From the NCBI GenBank assembly GCA_963920765.1, contig OY987251.1, positions 3,908,501-3,972,500 on the forward strand: 64,000 nt of DNA, written 5' to 3'. The notes under the pieces were generated by a model that saw only the letters and a program-made list of their open reading frames with translations, made no database searches and had not been told where the DNA came from. This document shows positions 56,976-64,000 of this stretch, piece after piece (positions within the stretch are counted from its first letter, which is position 1; every line of letters begins with the position of its first letter). Made by a program: the position numbers and the translations under genes. Origin of the DNA: Ulota crispa (Eukaryota > Streptophyta > Bryopsida > Orthotrichales > Orthotrichaceae).

Positions 56976-57838
56976 TACCTAGCAACCATGAATCGTCCCC
57001 TCCCTTGCTGGAATTTAAAGAACTTTTCATACCACATAGCAAAACTGGATTTTTGTTGTTTTGGGTGATAGGTATTGATTCTTATGCAATCCCAACCAAG
57101 CATACTAAATTTTGATTCCTAAAAACCAAAACCCTATTTTTGGTGAATTGTTTTGTATTAAATTCATGATTTTACATGAAAATTGATTGAAGAAAGTCTG
57201 TGATGAATTTTTGAGATTTGATTGCTTGGAAGTGTAGGTATCCATGCTCACATCTTTCCTTCTAACAAGTATTTCCAAAAAATGCTCCTAAATTCCTTCT
57301 ATAATGATTTCAATGTTGAGATGAACATGTTCAAATTTTGCAAAATACATGTTTCTTCATGACAATCAGATTTTGTTATTTGACTCATACTCTATGACTA
57401 AATTTGTGCCTTTGAACACAAAAATATATTTACTTAGCCAAAAGCTAGTTTATAAACAAAAATATATATTTTACAAATTTTGATCCTACCACAATCCAAA
57501 TCGAACTCAATGTCAATCATAATTTTGTTACTTAGAGGTATTTTTTTAACATGAAAAAGGTACATATAGATGTTTCCTACACATCCATGCAATCAAATCT
57601 CAAATATTCGTCACCAATTTTCTTCAATCAATTTTCATGTAAAATCATGAATTTAATACAAAACAATTCACCAAAAATAGGGTTTTGGTTTTTAGGAATC
57701 AAAATCTGGTATGCTTGGTTGGAATTGCATAGGAATCAATATCTATCATCCAAAACAACAAAAACTCAAATTTGCTATAAGGTATGCAAAATTCTTTGAA
57801 TTCTAGCAAGGGAGGGGACAATTCATGGTTGCCAAGTA
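56976..57838. mobile_element. Large fold-back element, 863 bp (copy B only)
   Basis: The ends TACCTAGCAACCATGAAT and ATTCATGGTTGCCAAGTA are inverted, and similarity between the two halves continues almost to the centre (arms above 250 bp are clear; for example CACCAAAAATAGGGTTTTGG at 57658 against its inverse near 57130). Copy A reads across the site (GTTCTGTACATCC near 33735). Confidence 0.75.
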
Positions 57839-57895
57839 TTGTTCATCCAATATTGATATTTGCGTGTTTGTTCAGAGGATACAAATGAGTTCTAT

Positions 57896-60749
57896 TAGTG
57901 TATGTCAGACATAAGTTATCACAGCTTCCATAATTCAAGTTATGGAACCCAAGTTATGGGCTTCCATAACTAGGGGTTATGAGTGTCCCATGTCAAAGTT
58001 ATGCACTCCCATAAGCCCCTTAACACACATAGACGTTATGACTATTCATGTGTCCTACTTTATTCTTGGGGCCAAATTGAGGGTTTTGGGCCAAAATCTT
58101 CAAATTTTAACCAATCGGATTGCTTGGTTCACCCAAATGAGCCCAAAGGGCTTTATATTGGATTTGGGCCAGAACTACCACTAATCCTACATGGCGTCCT
58201 AGATGGCACTATTTTGGCGCCAATACTTTGGGCCCAAGTGATGAAACCAGGGCAAGGTTGAGATAGCTTTATACATGGTTGAGTTTGTTGCACAACCTAG
58301 GGCCAAATTGGAGGCCCAAAGGTCTTCAAATTGGGCCAACCTTCCATCAGGCCCCACACAAGTAGAAAACTTTTGTCCAAAACAATAGAGAATCAACAAT
58401 TTCTTGTTGTTTTGCGCACTTGCACAAGCTAATTGACTAATTTAACAAAATTCTGTCAAAAACTACCTAAGTTATGTTGTTTTGGACACCATCAACTAAA
58501 TCAAGAGAAATTCCAAATTCTTCAAGAATCATTTTTGAAAACTTTTGGGATTCTTTGAGAGTCTTTGAGAATGTTTTGGAATGTTTTGAAATATTATTGG
58601 AATCTTTGGGAATATTTTTGGAATCCTTTTGGGATCTTTGAGGATCTTTTATTGATCTTTTATTTTTCAAGAATCTTTGAGAATCTTTTTGGAATCTTTG
58701 AGAATCTTGGATTTTAGGAATCTTTGATAATCTTTGAGAATCTTTTAGAATCTTTTTGGGATCTATCTAGAATTCATTAAAATTCTTCAAAATCTTTATA
58801 AAAATAGAATCTTCTTAAAACTTTTAAAATTCATCAAAATACTTCAAAATCTTATATACATATAAAAACATACAATGTTTATGGGTTGTTTTTGGAATCT
58901 TTTCAAAATCTTTTTGAACATTGAAATATATTGAAATTTCAAAAACCAATAGAATCTTTCAATATCTTTTAGAATCTTTTGGAGTTCTTGTTGCATATTG
59001 AAGGTTATTTTAATTTGCTTTTCACAATTTCATATGAATTGAAATTAGTAGATTTTAAAGTCCACTAAAAACATGCATGTTTTTGAAAACTTGGTTGTTT
59101 TTTTTGTTTTGGTTGCATTAATTGAGTTCACTTTTTTGTTGAAATCAACAAATTTTTGTTTAGATTAACTTTTTTGTCCAAATCAACAAAATGGTGAATT
59201 TAATCAACATTACCAAAATAACAAAAAAATCCAAGTTTCTACTAGTGACGACCAAAACAACAAAAAATCAACAGTTTCTTGTTGATTTTGGATACTTTTG
59301 GGCACAACTTCACAAACTTAACAAAATTTCATAAAAATTGTACAACATTTTATTGTATTAGAGACCACAATTTTTTAATTAAAAAAATATAAAAATTGCC
59401 CTTCAAATTTTTGAAAAAATCAAATTCATCCCTTAAAGATTTAAATTATCAAAAATACCCTTGGCTTTAAAAAATATATCAATTATATCCCTAATGTTTT
59501 GGAAAAATATGGAATCTGCTCCTCAACTATTTTGAATTATTGAATGTATCCTTGTGCAGTTTTAAAAATATCTTTTATCTTTGTTTTTGTGTAAAGATGC
59601 CAATTAATCTTTATTCTTAGATTTTGAATATACCATAAATACCTCTAGTTTTTTTGGGCCTTTCTAGTGCAATTCTATTTTAAATATTATATCAACAATA
59701 AGAATCACTATGCAGTCATGCAATAGTATTTGCAATGATAACTCTATATGCAAAAATCCTACCAAGAGTTTCAACAACTTGACTTTAACATTGAACTTGC
59801 ATTTAATAACTTGCTTCTATTTTTAATAATTTTCATTGTCATTCTAGTAATTACAAGAAATTGTAATGAAAAACAATGAATTATGGGAACTTCCAATATC
59901 CTCAAAAATAACCAAGGTTATAGCTTAATTGATATTCTTACATAAAATGGAAGGTAATTTTCATATTTCAAATAACACAAAAGCATAGTTGCTATTTCAA
60001 AATAAAAGAGCATTTTTTATATTACCCTAAAATACTAGGGGTAGGGTTCATACTCTAACAAAAAAACAAGAGTACTTTTTTATTATTTAAATCACTAAGG
60101 GGTGAATTTAATATTTTGGAAATTTTGAAGCACATTTTTTATATTTTCCTTGCTTTTAATAACTGGATCAACAAGAACATTAACATCTTATAAAATATTT
60201 TTTGAATCTTTAAAAAGGATATGAAAATCTTCAAAACATTATAGAATCTTGTTCAATCTCTTGGATCCTTTGAAATTTTGATTTCATGATTGCAACCTTT
60301 TGATTTTGTAACTATTTAGAATTTGATGTTTTTCAAAACTAGCAAACTATGGAGGCTATTTATAAGAAATTTTTTTTCAAAAAAATTAAAACTAGAAAAA
60401 TTAGAAATGAAGCCAACCCTCACTTGCAACAATTATTATGAGATTTATGTGTCTCAATCAAAAGTTATAACAAAAATCAATGGGGGTGGAAATAGTTTTT
60501 TTGTTTTCTATAATTTATGAACACTTTCTTTGATTTTTGCTCATAACTTCTGATTGATCTAAAATCTGAAAAAAATTGTTTGAGGTGAAAGTAGATTACA
60601 TTAATCAGTTTCTTGTAGTTTTAAGTTTTTTTGGAGAAAACTCCTTTACAAGGCCATAATAGCCTCCAAAGTCTACTAGTTTTGCAAAGTAAATAAGTAT
60701 ATTCACATATACTATACAAATGAATTTTTATATTACTATGTGCACATGT
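57896..60749. other. AT-rich intergenic DNA
   Basis: No gene is supported. Bases 57905-58020 repeat AAGTTATG and CTTCCATAA words; 58060-58340 has two loosely similar GGCCCAA-rich stretches. From 58541 to about 59000 short AATCTTTGAG repeats dominate. The rest is low-complexity AT-rich sequence with no feature I can name. Confidence 0.5.
58541..58870. repeat. Imperfect short tandem repeat (AATCTTTGAG-like)
   Basis: GAATCTTTGAGAATCTTTT and variants recur about every 11-25 bases, drifting into ATTCATCAAAATACTTC-like words. Similar words return near 58900-58990 and 60190-60250. Confidence 0.7.
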
Positions 60750-60930
60750 GAATGTGAGTGGTGTAGTGGTCATGAGTAGTGGATGAAGGGGCTTTAATGT
60801 CAAGCCCAAGGTCTAGGTTTGACCTCCAGCCCAAGTGCTTCAGGCTTGCGCCCTTGGTGACGGTGTTGCAATTGCTGTTGCATTGCCTAGCCAGGCTTGG
60901 ACTTTTCAATTTTATTTTTAGCATATGATT
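60750..60930 (+). mobile_element. Possible tRNA-derived SINE
   Basis: A box A-like TGGTGTAGTGG (60759-60769) and a box B-like GGTTTGACCTCC (60816-60827, one base from the GGTTCGA core) lie about 46 bases apart, as in tRNA-derived RNA polymerase III promoters. A CG-richer body follows and the copy ends in T-rich sequence at about 60905. Only one copy is present, so the call rests on the promoter boxes. Confidence 0.4.
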
Positions 60931-61203
60931 TTTTTTTAACATTAATTATGATAAAAAACACATGAATTACAATTAGACAACAAATGAATAACAAAAATTA
61001 ACAAAAAAAACAAAAATCAACATAAAAACAAACTACTCTTGTCAAAAAGTACCCCAATCAACTTGACCAAATCAATAGTTTCCAGTTGAAATTTTGTTGA
61101 ATTTCTATGAAATTTTCTACTAGAGCCAACCCATGTATAAAGTTGCATCTTAGTCCTCACACACATGCATCATGCTATGTTGTACGCTTAGGTCTGCAAT
61201 TAA

Positions 61204-62137
61204 CCCCTAAAGACCCAGTTGTCCTCCCGAGGGACATTTGAAATTTTGGGCATGTACTTATAGCTAATCTAGTTTTTGTGATTTTCTAAAACTTTTATTG
61301 AAGGTAGGGAATTCCAAGACCTACTCGGAAATCTTTTTTTTTTGTCATTTTGACATTTGATGAAGAAGTTATGCAAGAATTTCTGCTGCCCAAGAGAGGG
61401 AGGGCAATTCAGGCAACCCAAAAACTTCTTAAAAATTTGTATTTTATAAAAATAGAAATATGAAATTGGTTCTTCAGATTTTTTTATATGTGAGAAACTT
61501 TGAATCATTCAACTTCAATTGCTGAGATGAAAGTTATGAAATGTTTTAGTTTGTGGGCAATTATGGATTCTCTACTCTAAAATAAACTTTGAAGTCCTTT
61601 ATTTTCCACAATTTTTAATATTTTGGAAAAAAAAAACTAAACCTAAGGAAGTTGATTGTTTATCACAACATTATAATGGTTGGGATATTCATTTTTTCAT
61701 TTTGATAATTAAATTCTTAACAATTTAGTGATTTGACTCATCCTCTACTTCTTTTTACTTACTATTTTCTCCCATGTGTTGTGTAGTTCCAATTGATTTG
61801 AAAATTCTCCCACACATACCTAACTTGGTTTGCTACATGGCAAAAATAAACCTCAATTTTGTCTAGAGTACTTTTTTTTATGTAAGTGTAGACAAAGGCT
61901 TCTGAAATTTTTTGGACAGCAGAAAAAGAAACCTTTTCTTTCACTTTAGATGTAAATATCTCCCTCCTCTCCATCTAGGATGACCTGATTTTTCCCACAA
62001 GTACCTCTTCTAGTCTAAGGCAAGATCCTATGGTTGGATTTGCAAAACAAACTTTATTTCCTACTTTTCTACTCATTCCTCCCAAAGTGGCAGTTAACAG
62101 TGACTTTCACTAGAGAAAATTGCCTAGGCCTTTACTG
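61204..62137. mobile_element. TTAA-flanked TIR element, 934 bp
   Basis: TTAA at 61200-61203 precedes CCCCTAAAGACCC and TTAA at 62138-62141 follows a decayed GGCCTTTACTG end. It is collinear with 12099-13022 over its whole length and non-coding. Confidence 0.7.
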
Positions 62138-62141
62138 TTAA

Positions 62142-62629
62142 TGTTGTTGTGATGCAAATTAGAGCATGTTCTGAAAAGTTTCACTACACCTAAATAAAAG
62201 AAAAAGTAGATAATATAGGAAGGAGTTTCAGAGACAGTGAAACCTCTAGTTATAGAAGCTTATACTCTATTTCTTCTACAAATGACTTCTACTTAACTAG
62301 AGAGAGGTTACTACAGTTTACTTTAGTTGAAGTAATCATTGACCAATAGTAAAGATGTACTCTAACTTTATGTTCTCTTCCTAAAGTACATAGTTTGATA
62401 CCTTTTGGGGATAAAGAGATATGTACTTCTTTCTTCTTTTGCACTTTGGTTTAGGATGTTTTTGTAGATTTGTTTAGGAAGCAAAATTGTATTTCAAGGT
62501 TTACGTCCATTGGTTTAGTTTGAAATAGGCTGTAGCTAGAATCTAAGGGATTTCCCCAAGCACAATGCTCTCTACCCAACAACGCCCTCAACCATGTCTA
62601 GCCACAACTACAGTTAGAGCCAACATCTT
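62142..62629. other. Intergenic DNA before the Harbinger relic
   Basis: AT-rich DNA without a recognised feature. It may contain the 5' part of the Harbinger element, but no terminal repeat could be paired because the right end is not in the window. Confidence 0.4.
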
Positions 62630-63952
62630 TTGCGAGGATTGTGTCAGCAAGTGCAGGTTGCCCTTGAGGTTGATTTTTTGAACATCATGGTTGGCATACT
62701 CTTCCATGAAACACCCTTTTGGCCACTCCCCAAAGAAGAGGCTATCTTATTTGGCCAACTGCACCTTAGGGTAGTAGCTCACTTGAGAGAGCTAGAAACA
62801 ATGCGGTACTCTATGCCACGGATCATGTGGCCAAAGACAAATGCATACATGGACTCAAACTTTGAACGCATGTCAGAGGGCGACTTTTGATAGCAATGTC
62901 AGATGGACCGCAACTCGTTCTGGCAATTGTGCATGCTTCTGGAAGCAAATCCAATTTTCCACAACAACTCAATTGTTCAGCAGAGGGCCATTGGAATCCA
63001 AGTTGCAGTGGCAGTGGAGTGCTTTGGTAACGATGGTAATGGTGCGTTTGGCGGCTCAATCAAAAGGATCTATGGCATCGGATACGGCACGGTGAGTCTT
63101 TACACCAATCGCGTGATCACGACGCTTGTCGACATTGCTGCACAGGTGGTACGGTGGTCGTCAAATACAGAGGGCCAAGCAATAAAGATAACATTTGCCA
63201 AAGATGGCTTCTTTGAGTGCAACAACTTGATTGACGGCACGCACATCTGCCTAAGTAAGCGCCTTGGTGGAACCAGCGCAAAGACGTACCTTGACCAAAA
63301 ACACAACTACTCGATTGGTGCGCAAGTCATTTGTAACAATGAGCACCGGATTTGGTACCTTCACATTGGATATCCAAGCAGCTGTGCCGACATCTCGGTG
63401 TTTTGAGAGATGGACCTATGCAAGCGTGCCCACCTGTACTTTTGGAAAGGCGAGTATCTCCTTGTTGACTTAGCATATCCATCAACGCCAACTAGCGTTC
63501 CTCTCTATAACTCTATAAGGGTGCAGATGCATGGCAGGACCAAATACGCCGTTTCAACTTTTGTGCTGCGCATGTCCGTGTTGCCAATGAGCACTGCATT
63601 GGCTTGTGGAAGGGAACGCTTTGCATTGTTGAGGGAATTGCGGCTAGTTTCAAGAAGGAAGACTGTAGAGGCGGACGTTGCACACGCAATACGGTGGACA
63701 GTGGCTTGCACGGTGTTGGGAAACTTGTTGATCAATTGGAGGGATGAGTGGAGGGATGAAATGGACAAAGTTGACCATCAAAACAAAGAGGAAGATGAAA
63801 ACGAAGATGCACGGCTTATTTCTCCGCAGGAGCAAGCAGAGATTTACCACATAAGCTCCAACAAAGGACAAGCGTTTAGAGAGCGCATCAAGGACGGTTG
63901 CTTACATCACCAAACGATGGATGCAAATAGTTTCCTAAATATCTCTATGTGA
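62630..63952 (+). pseudogene. Broken PIF/Harbinger (HARBI1-type) transposase
   Basis: The translation resembles the HARBI1/PIF nuclease. A helical N-terminal part (NSFWQLCMLLEANPIF) is followed by LIDGTHICL with the first catalytic Asp (codon 63233-63235), HNYSIGAQVICN, YLLVDLAYP with the second Asp (63467-63469), and, in a different frame, RVANEHCIGLWKG with the expected Glu (codon 63589-63591). Disruptions seen: a frame break near 62890 upstream of the main frame, an in-frame TGA at 63404-63406, and a frameshift between about 63535 and 63560. It is therefore inactive as read. The family recognises TIRs and inserts at TTA/TAA sites, so intact relatives elsewhere could mobilise the Tourist-like MITEs. 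The companion Myb-like protein of Harbinger elements is not in the window, and terminal repeats were not found. Confidence 0.8.
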
Positions 63953-64000
63953 CAAGGCCAACAGCATTAACTACATAGTGCATTTAGGTTTCCTTATCAA

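Larger units (their letters stand above)
48537..57895. repeat. Large direct repeat, copy B
   Basis: Collinear with copy A (27587-33810) and in the same orientation. It begins AAGAGAACATGTATATGC and ends near GATACAAATGAGTTC. Insertions found only here are 50145-51872 (TTAA element), 52853-53562 (Helitron), about 55741-56371, 56515-56918 and 56976-57838. Copies A and B bracket the kinase-NLR gene: A stops at its inferred promoter and B begins about 1.1 kb after its stop codon. No conserved coding frame is present. Confidence 0.8.

Noticed and set aside
27587-57895. Copies A and B as the two LTRs of one giant retrotransposon
   Set aside because: There are no TG..CA ends, primer-binding site or gag/pol, and the intervening DNA is a spliced receptor gene.

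Overview
The window looks like nuclear DNA from a land plant, most likely a moss. It has split genes with GT..AG introns, a nuclear gene for a plastid ribosomal protein, TTTAGGG-type telo-box motifs, and AT-rich intergenic DNA packed with small DNA transposons. The strongest pointer to a bryophyte is a protein kinase-NB-ARC-LRR gene, an immune-receptor architecture reported as characteristic of mosses. The species cannot be told from the sequence.

There are four credible genes. (1) A seven-exon gene for chloroplast ribosomal protein L1 (5164-10781, +). (2) A five-exon gene for the rRNA-processing protein FCF2 (18918-17075, -). (3) A two-exon gene for a 205-residue protein of unknown function with a hydrophobic C-terminus (25395-27307, +). 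(4) A very large kinase-NLR gene (coding 39461-47464 in four exons, +; 2385 residues; probably with a leader exon near 34 kb and a leader intron of about 5 kb). An exon-like fragment at 1-219 and a broken PIF/Harbinger transposase at 62.6-63.95 kb lie at the two ends.

The most remarkable object is the LRR exon of the kinase-NLR. It holds 55 consecutive 72-bp (24-residue) units in perfect register. They are nearly identical in DNA except at five codons per unit, which fall on or beside the predicted ligand-facing strand. About 14 cassette types are reused, and a 12-unit block (864 bp) is duplicated in tandem. The layout recalls the high-identity recognition repeats of fungal NLR-like proteins and TAL effectors more than ordinary plant LRRs. 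Decayed LRR units follow the stop codon.

The kinase-NLR gene sits between two direct copies of a 6-9 kb repeat (A 27.6-33.8 kb, B 48.5-57.9 kb). Comparing A with B gives natural filled and empty sites for several transposons. This supports Helitrons (TC...CTAG ends, A^T target), TIR elements with TTAA target duplications, Tourist-like MITEs and fold-back elements. Other intergenic DNA (10.8-17 kb, 19.6-24.8 kb, 57.9-62.1 kb) is mostly further copies of these families, plus a 22-bp minisatellite, CACTA-end MITEs and a possible tRNA-derived SINE. The three small genes are housekeeping-like; nothing links them to the receptor gene.
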